Positions 1 through 4,916 of a DNA stretch of 7,172 nucleotides are shown here, piece after piece. The position numbers and the translations under genes are program-made. The DNA lies in contig JACRTZ010000234.1 of assembly GCA_014304965.1 (NCBI GenBank), positions 1-7,172 on the forward strand, written 5' to 3'. The first letter of the stretch is position 1, and the number at the start of each line of letters is the position of its first letter. Under the pieces are notes generated by a model, which was not told the origin of the DNA, ran no database searches, and was given only the letters and a program-made list of their open reading frames with translations. The stretch comes from Vulcanimicrobiota bacterium (lineage in GTDB: Bacteria > Vulcanimicrobiota > Vulcanimicrobiia > Vulcanimicrobiales > Vulcanimicrobiaceae).

Positions 1-2
1 TC

Positions 3-158
3 AACCGCGCGCTCGACGGCGCGGGAGCCATGGATTCGCGCACGGTCGCGTGGGTGATGGCGCGCAACCCCATCCAGGCGGTGCGAACGATGAAGCATGC
101 GACGCGCGCGCTGCGCGCGCTCGAACGCGCGGTGAAGGCGCTGAGCTGCCCACCCTAG
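3..158 (+). CDS. C-terminal tail of an unrecognised protein (5' end outside window)
   Basis: An open frame enters from the left edge and ends at TAG (156-158), giving 51 residues. I do not recognise the family. The tail is rich in Ala and Arg and looks helical (PIQAVRTMKHATRALRALER), ending in SCPP. Nearly every codon in this frame ends in G or C, as expected of a real gene in this GC-rich genome, while the opposite-strand frame over the same bases is a low-complexity Ser/Arg/Pro string. The stop overlaps the stop of the convergent DUF5069 gene, which also supports a real gene end here. No function is proposed. The call rests on codon bias and context alone. Confidence 0.5.
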   Translation, partial: NRALDGAGAMDSRTVAWVMARNPIQAVRTMKHATRALRALERAVKALSCPP

Positions 159-595
159 ATCGGCTGGGAAACCCCGAAGCAGACGCGGTCGTCGCGGTCG
201 ATCGCGTCCACGAGTAGCCCGAGCTCTTCATTCCGAATGCTCGGCTCGAGCTGCGCGCGGAAGTGGGCCGCGTTTTCCGGATCGAGCGATGCGAGCGTCT
301 TGGTCAAGATCATCTGATTGAAGTCATCGGCGCCTGCGGTTTTCGCGTGCGTGCGAACCCAAGCAGCGACGTCTCCATCGCTCGTTGCTGCTGCGACCGC
401 GGCCTGGAGCTGTTCTTCGGAAACGCCGAGGGTGCCGAGCAGCAAGTTGCTCGCGCCCTCGACATGGTAGGCACCGAGTTTGCCGCCCGGCAGCTGCGCG
501 CGAAGCTTGTCGATCGTACGGGCCAGCAAGACGTACCCGGCGATCTTCTCGCGCGGGCTGCGCGGAGGCATTTTCGTGAGATCGAGCGGTTCCAC
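155..595 (-). CDS. DUF5069 domain protein
   Basis: A 146-residue protein that matches the DUF5069 family as I remember it: an N-terminal LDLTKMPPRSPREKIAGYVLLARTIDKLRA segment (residues 4-33), then GGKLGAYHVEG, and a helical remainder. Family members are about this length, and no biochemical role is known to me. There is no signal peptide or membrane segment, so it is probably cytosolic. The start is GTG (595-593), chosen because the family begins just before LDLTK and because AAAGGAG (609-603) lies 7 nt upstream, inside the last codons of the AHSA1 gene. The in-frame ATG at residue 9 would cut into the conserved N-terminus. The gene lies 2 nt after the AHSA1 stop and is the last gene of the arsR operon. 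Its stop overlaps that of the convergent gene in a shared CTAG. Confidence 0.85.
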   Translation of the reverse strand: MEPLDLTKMPPRSPREKIAGYVLLARTIDKLRAQLPGGKLGAYHVEGASNLLLGTLGVSEEQLQAAVAAATSDGDVAAWVRTHAKTAGADDFNQMILTKTLASLDPENAAHFRAQLEPSIRNEELGLLVDAIDRDDRVCFGVSQPI

Positions 596-597
596 GA

Positions 598-1062
598 TTA
601 GGCTCCTTTCGCGACATAGGCCGCGAGCTTGTCGAACGTCCGATTCCAGCCGTCCTCGTGCCGATCGCGCGAGTCCGCTTTGGCGAACTGGTCGTGCGTA
701 AGGACGAGTTCAGTCTTGCCGCCGCGGTCGTGAAACTCGACCGTGACGAGAGTGACGTCGCCGACCTCGGGCGGGTCTTCTTCCCACTGCCACGTGTAGA
801 CGAGTTTCGCGGGCGGAACGATCTCGCGATATTCGCCGCCGACTACGTAGCCTTCACCGTCCGGCGCGCGCATCGTGAATCGGTACCGGCCACCGACGCG
901 CGGGTCGAACTCAATGTTCGGGATCGTAAAATCCGACGGCCCCATCCATTGGGTCATCTGCGCCGGGTCGGTCCAGGCCGCCCACAGCCGCTCGCGCGGA
1001 ACATCGAAGGTGCGGCGGATGACGAGCGCCGGCAACGTCGCGGAAGTATTCGTTTGCGTCAC
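598..1062 (-). CDS. AHSA1/SRPBCC-family protein
   Basis: A 154-residue single-domain protein of the AHSA1 (activator of Hsp90 ATPase homologue 1-like) branch of the SRPBCC/START fold, which forms a hydrophobic ligand pocket. The hallmarks are IRRTFDVPRERLWAAWTDP (15-33), the WMGP turn (39-42), FDPRVGGRYRFTM (52-64) and the closing helix HEDGWNRTFDKLAAYV (135-150). Ligand and reaction are unknown. The frame is open for 30 codons further upstream, but I chose GTG at 1062: it overlaps the arsR stop by 4 nt (GTGA), has GGAG at 1074-1071 with 8-nt spacing, and gives the usual family N-terminus. The ArsR-AHSA1 pair is a very common bacterial arrangement and suggests co-regulation by the upstream repressor. 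Confidence 0.9.
   Translation of the reverse strand: MTQTNTSATLPALVIRRTFDVPRERLWAAWTDPAQMTQWMGPSDFTIPNIEFDPRVGGRYRFTMRAPDGEGYVVGGEYREIVPPAKLVYTWQWEEDPPEVGDVTLVTVEFHDRGGKTELVLTHDQFAKADSRDRHEDGWNRTFDKLAAYVAKGA
603..609 (-). promoter_or_regulatory. Ribosome binding site that decides the GTG start of the DUF5069 gene
   Basis: AAAGGAG (609-603, minus strand) sits 7 nt before GTG 595-593 and is formed by the Lys-Gly-Ala end of the AHSA1 reading frame. It favours the GTG over the later in-frame ATG. Confidence 0.7.
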
Positions 1063-1403
1063 GGTTGTCTCTCCGATCGTTGTGTGTCCTTGAGATACGT
1101 ATCGAGTCGATCGAGCGACGCGTTCCAAAAGCGTTCTTGCCGTTCGATCCACGTCAGCGCCGAGTGCAGGGCGCGAGGCTGCAAATTGCAGTGGTGTTCG
1201 CGGCCGCTAACTGTCCGTTTGATCAGGCCCGAACGCTCGAGCACTTTGATGTGCCGCGAAATCGCGGGCTGCGAAATCTGAAATTGGGCTCCGAGCTCTC
1301 CAATGGTCCGCCGCCCACGCGCCAAATGTTCAATCATCCGCCGCCGGGTCGGGTCCGACAAGGCGGCGTAGACGGCATCGAGCTTCGGCGGATAGTTAAC
1401 CAT
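1059..1403 (-). CDS. ArsR-family winged-helix transcriptional regulator
   Basis: A 114-residue DNA-binding repressor. Residues 8-27 (LDAVYAALSDPTRRRMIEHL) are the typical family opening. The helix-turn-helix spans about 33-61, with recognition helix SQPAISRHIKVLERSGL (44-60). The wing is GREHHCNL (67-74), followed by a C-terminal helix probably used for dimerisation. The metal-site motif ELCVCDL of ArsR/SmtB metal sensors is absent (TIGELGAQF stands there), so metal sensing is unlikely. This matches the non-metal subgroup usually paired with AHSA1 proteins. ATG at 1403 is the only reasonable start; the next Met (residue 23) falls within the domain. No Shine-Dalgarno precedes it, and the predicted promoter leaves almost no leader. 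Autorepression is likely but inferred. Confidence 0.93.
   Translation of the reverse strand: MVNYPPKLDAVYAALSDPTRRRMIEHLARGRRTIGELGAQFQISQPAISRHIKVLERSGLIKRTVSGREHHCNLQPRALHSALTWIERQERFWNASLDRLDTYLKDTQRSERQP
1069..1074 (-). promoter_or_regulatory. Ribosome binding site that decides the GTG start of the AHSA1 gene
   Basis: GGAGAG (1074-1069, minus strand) within the 3' end of arsR places GGAG 8 nt before GTG 1062-1060, supporting this start over the longer open frame that reaches 1152. Confidence 0.65.
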
Positions 1404-1407
1404 TTAG

Positions 1408-1443
1408 TTATATGTTTATACCGCGAATCCCCACGGCCGTCAA
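1408..1443 (-). promoter_or_regulatory. Sigma70-type promoter of the arsR-AHSA1-DUF5069 operon
   Basis: On the minus strand, TTGACG (1443-1438) and TATAAA (1420-1415) are separated by exactly 17 nt, each one base off consensus. The predicted start is an A near 1408, only 5 nt before the arsR ATG. The 53-bp gap between panE and arsR is AT-rich around the -10, unlike the surrounding GC-rich coding DNA. A weak inverted repeat, TAAC-N6-GTTA, spans the start codon (about 1410-1397) and could be part of an operator, but its 4-bp arms are too short to be sure. Confidence 0.65.
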
Positions 1444-1456
1444 GCCTTCGGCAGAG

Positions 1457-2377
1457 CTAATCGGCCGGGACGTTCTCGCTGGCCTTGACGAGGCGTAAGA
1501 TCGCCTCGTTATACGGCGTCGGAACGCCCGCGCGCCGGCCGGCGACCACGATCGCGCCGTTGATGTAGTCGATTTCGGTCTTGGCGCGCGCCTCAAGATC
1601 GATCGTCATGGAGTTGCGGCCTTGACTCGAGGCGACAACGTCGCGCACGTACTCCCACGGTTCGCCGAACGGCAAATTGATCCGCAGCGCTTTGGCGACC
1701 GCGGCGCCTTCGAGCGCAAGCGAGCGCGCCAACTCGGCGGCGTTGGGGTCGTCGGTGACGATCGAATTCTTGGCGTTGAGCAGTGCCGCGACCGGGTTAA
1801 TCGCGGCGTTCGCGATGAGCTTGCCCCACAAATGGGGGCGAATATCGTAGGCGGCTGAGGCGTCGAGGCCGCCCCGCTGCAGCAGCGTTTGCACGGCTCG
1901 CACGGTGTCGGGCGCGGCGCCGCCGGAGCCCACGACGGTAGAGCCGCTGCCCAACCGCCGGGAACGCCCGTGACCGAGCGCGGTCGCGGCTACGTTCGTA
2001 ATTCCGATGACGAGCGGAACTTGGCCGCCTAACGCGGCCTTGATCGCGTCTTCGTTGCCGAGCCCATTTTGTAATGAAACGATCGGCGTTGCGGGATTGA
2101 GTTGGCCTGTGAACGGACGCACCGCGCTAAGCGTGTTCGGGGCCTTGACGAAAACGAATAAATAGTTCGTAGCAAAGGCTCGCGATGGATCGCGCGTGGC
2201 GACAACCTTGCGCGCCGGCCCATCGTCCAGGCACACGCCCTCGACGTTGATTGTGTCCACCAATTCGCCGCGCACGTCCACGACCGTGACGTCGTTTTCG
2301 GCGGCGAGATGGTAGGCGAAGACGGTGCCCATTGCGCCGGCTCCAAGAATGGCAACGCGCGGGCGGCCTGGAGTCAC
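1457..2377 (-). CDS. panE: 2-dehydropantoate 2-reductase (ketopantoate reductase, PanE/ApbA family)
   Basis: A 306-residue NADPH-dependent oxidoreductase that would reduce ketopantoate to pantoate in pantothenate/CoA synthesis. The Rossmann N-terminus carries the nucleotide motif GAGAMG (12-17). The segment VSLQNGLGNED (100-110) is typical of the family. The C-terminal helical domain holds LWGKLIANAAINP (183-195), where Lys186 matches the catalytic lysine, and SMTIDLEARAKTEIDYINGAIV (256-277), where Glu268 matches the catalytic/substrate-binding glutamate of E. coli PanE. Length is normal (about 300) and no key residue is missing. The start is taken as GTG (2377-2375); an ATG 8 nt upstream is out of frame and no strong Shine-Dalgarno is seen. 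No other pantothenate gene is nearby, so a relative acting on another 2-oxo acid cannot be excluded. Confidence 0.88.
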   Translation of the reverse strand: MTPGRPRVAILGAGAMGTVFAYHLAAENDVTVVDVRGELVDTINVEGVCLDDGPARKVVATRDPSRAFATNYLFVFVKAPNTLSAVRPFTGQLNPATPIVSLQNGLGNEDAIKAALGGQVPLVIGITNVAATALGHGRSRRLGSGSTVVGSGGAAPDTVRAVQTLLQRGGLDASAAYDIRPHLWGKLIANAAINPVAALLNAKNSIVTDDPNAAELARSLALEGAAVAKALRINLPFGEPWEYVRDVVASSQGRNSMTIDLEARAKTEIDYINGAIVVAGRRAGVPTPYNEAILRLVKASENVPAD

Positions 2378-2523
2378 GGTCGCATACTACCCGAACCGAG
2401 GGGGGCTCTGAAGAAGTCCTCGCATCGGTCGTTTGGTCGCCGTTCCGCCGACCAAAACCCTCTGGGCACGGCATTTACGCCGCATCTCATCGTCACTGCG
2501 TCGGTTACAATGCGCCTCGGCAT
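2374..2523 (-). CDS. Possible 49-aa small ORF inside the inverted-repeat element, overlapping panE start
   Basis: An ATG at 2523-2521 is preceded by GAGGAGGG (2535-2528) at good spacing (4-5 nt). It opens a 49-residue frame ending in TGA at 2376-2374, which forms a 4-nt GTGA overlap with the panE start. The peptide begins MPRRIVTDAVTMRCGVNAV and reads FFRAPL where it crosses the left inverted repeat. I recognise no domain. It may be a translated leader that couples panE to element transcription, the remnant 5' end of a lost transposase gene, or chance. Confidence is low because part of the frame simply translates the terminal repeat. Confidence 0.22.
   Translation of the reverse strand: MPRRIVTDAVTMRCGVNAVPRGFWSAERRPNDRCEDFFRAPLGSGSMRP
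2377..2412 (-). promoter_or_regulatory. Weak candidate promoter for panE, -35 inside the element's terminal repeat
   Basis: TTCAGA (2412-2407) and TAGTAT (2389-2384) are 17 nt apart on the minus strand, each matching consensus at 4 of 6 positions. The predicted transcript would start at or beside the GTG of panE, making it leaderless. The -35 lies in the left terminal repeat of the element, the -10 in the flanking 22 bp. The match is modest and could be chance. Confidence 0.2.
2400..2432 (+). repeat. Left terminal inverted repeat of the 198-bp element
   Basis: This 33-bp arm starts with six G's at 2400-2405 and ends in CGGTCGT. It pairs with 2565-2597, with mismatches at arm positions 11, 20, 24 and 26. 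It lies 22 bp upstream of the panE start codon. Confidence 0.75.
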
Positions 2524-2564
2524 TGCGCCCTCCTCGTTTCTCGATCTGCAACGCAAATGCTCGT

Positions 2565-2597
2565 ACGACCGGTACGACGACTTCTTTAGAGCCCCCC
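2565..2597 (-). repeat. Right terminal inverted repeat of the 198-bp element
   Basis: This is the 33-bp partner arm, read on the minus strand from six G's (2597-2592). Its outermost base, 2597, is also the third base of the rhomboid TAG stop codon, so the element joins the gene within that codon. Confidence 0.75.
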
Positions 2598-3256
2598 TAA
2601 GCATAATGACGTCGCACGCGGCTGCGAAAGAGTCCGATGAGGAAAACCCCCGCCAAGAAACCGCCCATGTGGGTGAAGTAGGCGATGCCGCCGCCGCGTT
2701 CGGAGAGCGCGTCGGGGGCGATCGTGCCGAGGCCGTGGACGAACTGCGTGACGGCCCAAATTCCGATAATAAAAATGGCGGGAATACGCGCGAAAATCGG
2801 GCGCGTTGGGAACGAGACGGCGAAGGCCCCGAGCACTCCCGCGATCGCACCGGACGCCCCGATGGCAGGCACGTGGCTGCCGGCGGTCATCGTTACTTGC
2901 GCGACGTTGCCGAGCACTCCGCAGATGAGATAAAACGCGAGAAAGCGCGCGCCTCCGCACGCGTATTCGATCTTGGGACCGAAGACGTACAAGAACAGCA
3001 TGTTGGACACGAGATGGAACGTGCTCGCATGCATGAACTGCGAGGTCAGCAGCGTGAGGTAGGCGTCCGGCGGGCTCGGCGGCGCAAGGGCAATGTGGTG
3101 CTGGATATCGTAGGGGATCGTCGCGAAAGCCGCGATAAAGCGGTCGGGCGATGCGCTTGTGAGCTCGAAGTAAAACCCGATCGCGTTCGCCGCGATCAAC
3201 GCGTGGGTGACGAGCGGAAAGATCGGAGCGGGGCGGTCCTCGCCGAGCGGGATCAC
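2597..3256 (-). CDS. Rhomboid-family intramembrane serine protease
   Basis: A 219-residue polytopic membrane protein that would cleave transmembrane substrates within the bilayer. The family motifs are present: HLVSNMLFLYVFG (81-93, with His81 and Asn85 of the HxxxN motif), GASGAIAGVLGA (133-144, nucleophile Ser135) and YFTHMGGFLAG (193-203, catalytic His196). About six hydrophobic segments are seen, the minimal bacterial core. The open frame continues upstream into mlaD, but the first residues that look like a rhomboid follow GTG at 3256, 10 nt after the mlaD stop. No strong Shine-Dalgarno is visible, so translation may depend on coupling to mlaD. The C-terminus (FRSRVRRHYA) ends after the last membrane helix, which is normal, but its stop codon is completed by the first base of the inverted-repeat element. 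The substrate is unknown. Confidence 0.9.
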   Translation of the reverse strand: MIPLGEDRPAPIFPLVTHALIAANAIGFYFELTSASPDRFIAAFATIPYDIQHHIALAPPSPPDAYLTLLTSQFMHASTFHLVSNMLFLYVFGPKIEYACGGARFLAFYLICGVLGNVAQVTMTAGSHVPAIGASGAIAGVLGAFAVSFPTRPIFARIPAIFIIGIWAVTQFVHGLGTIAPDALSERGGGIAYFTHMGGFLAGVFLIGLFRSRVRRHYA

Positions 3257-3266
3257 GCCGGTCGGG

Positions 3267-4916
3267 TCAGATTTCGAACTGGAGCCCGAGGATCGTGCGG
3301 CGCGCTTGGTGCGTGATGTCGCGTTCGCCGACGAACAACTGGAATTTCGGTGCGAGGAAAAGGTTTCCGTAAATGTCGACCGTCGGGTGCCGCAGGTCGT
3401 ACGCGCGCGTCTCGAGGCCGATCTTTCCAGCTGAGACGGCGGCCGCGACCCCGAGTCGAGAGTATTCGACGCCGCCGCCGTAGCGGACGTTCCCCTTATT
3501 GGAAAACAGCATGAAATTCGCCGTCGAATTCGCGCCGACGTCGTTGACACCCGCGAACAGGCTCGTGCCGCCGCGCGGCAAGATGTTAATGTTGAAATCG
3601 CTCATCGGTCCGCGGTCGGCGGTTAATAGGGGCGACGTGTTCGTGCGGGCACTCCCGGGCCGCAGCGGCGCCAGTTGCGAAACGCGAACCTGAATTTCGA
3701 CGAGGTCCTTCGCGAACTTGTTGAGCCGGTCTTTGAGCGCGGAAACGCCGGCGGGATTGAGCCCGGGACGGGGGGAGCCGCTTGAAGCGGGCGCGGGCAC
3801 ACCCGGCGCGGGGGCCGGTGCGGGAACGGGAGCGCCGGAACCGGGGCTGCCGCCCGGAAGCGCGGGTCGCGAGGTCGGGACGTAGCCCGGCGGTAGCGGC
3901 GTGACCCCTCCAGGTGCGGGAGTCGCTCCCTTGTCCACGCCGTACACCGAGCTCGTGCCGCCGAGCGATGCGAGCAGGTTGTCCACCTTCTGCATCGTGG
4001 CATCGAACTGTGCGACCGTGTCGCGCATCTGCGCCTGCGTCTGCGGGTTGCCGGTGACCTGACGCAAATCGTTGCTCAGCTCGGCAAACGTGCGCGCGGT
4101 CAGCGCGAACGAGTCCACCGTCGAGATCAGATCCTTGTGCACGCGCGGGTTGGCCGCAAGATCGTGCACCGAGTCCATCGTCTGCCGCGCGGACTTCGAG
4201 GCGCCGTTCAACTGCACGAGGAGGTCGTCGATCTGGCGGGAGTTTCGTTTAACCGTCGCGTCGAGCGAAGCGGTCAATTCGATGACGTTCGCGCTCGCAC
4301 GATTCGCCGCGACGTTGAGCGTCCCAATCATCGAGTTCGCCGATGCGCTTAACTGGGTCATGGACTCGCGGGCCGTCAACGTCAGCGCGGTTGCGTTATT
4401 CATCGCAGTTTCGAGTTCGTTGAGCATGCGCGGGGTGCGGCCCTCGACGTCGGCCAGAATTTTGTCCAGGCGCTTGATCTCGCCTTGGCCCTCCGCTAGC
4501 AGGTCCGCCACCGAGGCCGGATTCGTGCCGCTGGGCTGGTCGGCGAGCGGCAGAATTTTGTGGGGAAGCGTTTCGACACCGGCGATTTTCGGCGGCAGAA
4601 TCAGCACGGAGGGCTCGCCCGTCAACGGCGCCTGAATGAAAAATTTCGAATTTTTGGGGATCTCGTACGCGTTCTTGATCGCCAGAATAACGTCCACGGT
4701 ATAGTCGGGTTCCAGGATGATATCGTCGATGGACCCGATCGTGACGCCGCTCAACGACACGGCCGCGGCCTTATGCAGGCCGGAGGCCGATTGAAAATGG
4801 ACCCCGACCTTGTATCCGCGGCTGCGCGTTCCAAAGTCGGACAGCACGTAGAAAACGCCGAACAGCGCTACCAGGCCGATCAGGGTGAAGAGCCCAACCT
4901 GTGCTTGCCTGCTCAT
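3267..4916 (-). CDS. mlaD: MlaD-like MCE-domain protein with long helical region and C-terminal beta domain
   Basis: A 549-residue substrate-binding subunit of an MCE-type lipid ABC transporter, about three times the length of E. coli MlaD (about 180). In order: one N-terminal membrane helix (about 8-25); the MCE domain (about 33-112, YKVGVHFQSASGLHKAAAVSLSGVTIGSIDDI...); a long helical, coiled-coil-like region rich in Ala/Ser/Thr (about 133-318); a Pro/Gly/Ala linker (331-388) with PAPAPAPG; a short helix (389-416); and a beta-rich C-terminus (438-549) with eight or nine amphipathic strand-like segments. The C-terminus resembles the small outer-membrane barrel reported on MlaD of some Terrabacteria diderms such as Veillonella. 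That would let MlaD span the periplasm alone and fits the absence of mlaA and mlaC here. The ATG start overlaps the mlaF stop (ATGA). The MCE call is firm; the barrel is inferred. Confidence 0.93.
   Translation of the reverse strand: MSRQAQVGLFTLIGLVALFGVFYVLSDFGTRSRGYKVGVHFQSASGLHKAAAVSLSGVTIGSIDDIILEPDYTVDVILAIKNAYEIPKNSKFFIQAPLTGEPSVLILPPKIAGVETLPHKILPLADQPSGTNPASVADLLAEGQGEIKRLDKILADVEGRTPRMLNELETAMNNATALTLTARESMTQLSASANSMIGTLNVAANRASANVIELTASLDATVKRNSRQIDDLLVQLNGASKSARQTMDSVHDLAANPRVHKDLISTVDSFALTARTFAELSNDLRQVTGNPQTQAQMRDTVAQFDATMQKVDNLLASLGGTSSVYGVDKGATPAPGGVTPLPPGYVPTSRPALPGGSPGSGAPVPAPAPAPGVPAPASSGSPRPGLNPAGVSALKDRLNKFAKDLVEIQVRVSQLAPLRPGSARTNTSPLLTADRGPMSDFNINILPRGGTSLFAGVNDVGANSTANFMLFSNKGNVRYGGGVEYSRLGVAAAVSAGKIGLETRAYDLRHPTVDIYGNLFLAPKFQLFVGERDITHQARRTILGLQFEI

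Larger units (their letters stand above)
2400..2597. repeat. 198-bp element with 33-bp terminal inverted repeats (MITE-like or IS remnant)
   Basis: Positions 2400-2432 and the reverse complement of 2565-2597 match at 29 of 33 bases. Both begin GGGGGGCTCT, differ at the next base, then share AAGAAGTC, and both end CGGTCGT. The interior contains an 8-bp-arm hairpin (TTTGGTCG 2432-2439 with CGACCAAA 2449-2456, 9-nt loop) and a 6-bp-arm hairpin (CAATGC 2508-2513 with GCATTG 2520-2525). There is no room for a transposase, so it would be non-autonomous. No target-site duplication is visible: flanks are CCGA on the left and TAAG on the right. It fills almost all of the rhomboid-panE gap. Besides the small ORF and weak promoter listed separately, I see nothing else in this gap. 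Confidence 0.75.

Noticed and set aside
101..121. Alternating GC tract (GCGCGCGCTGCGCGCGC) as a structural or regulatory site
   Set aside because: It lies in frame within the left-edge coding tail, encoding Thr-Arg-Ala-Leu-Arg-Ala-type residues, and is explained by codon bias.
1..231. Minus-strand 76-residue open frame at the left edge
   Set aside because: It is a low-complexity Ser/Arg/Ala/Pro string overlapping two better-supported reading frames, typical of a shadow frame in GC-rich DNA.
1063..1152. Longer AHSA1 start at 1152
   Set aside because: The added 30 residues overlap arsR in another frame and precede the normal family N-terminus; GTG 1062 has a Shine-Dalgarno and a 4-nt overlap.
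2432..2456. Hairpin in the element as a rho-independent terminator
   Set aside because: The 8-bp stem is real, but the plus-strand side is followed by AACCC and the minus-strand side by no T-run, so it lacks the terminator tail.
2309..3316. Plus-strand 335-residue open frame across the element and the rhomboid gene
   Set aside because: Its composition is Arg/Asp/Glu/Gly-rich without motifs, and it runs antisense to a rhomboid gene with intact catalytic motifs.
3257..3550. N-terminal extension of the rhomboid frame to 3550 (317 residues)
   Set aside because: The extra 98 residues overlap the mlaD C-terminus in another frame and are Ser/Arg-rich with no rhomboid features; GTG at 3256 fits family length.
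4072..4635. Plus-strand 187-residue open frame opposite mlaD
   Set aside because: It is antisense to the helical region of mlaD, with no motif or ribosome site of its own.
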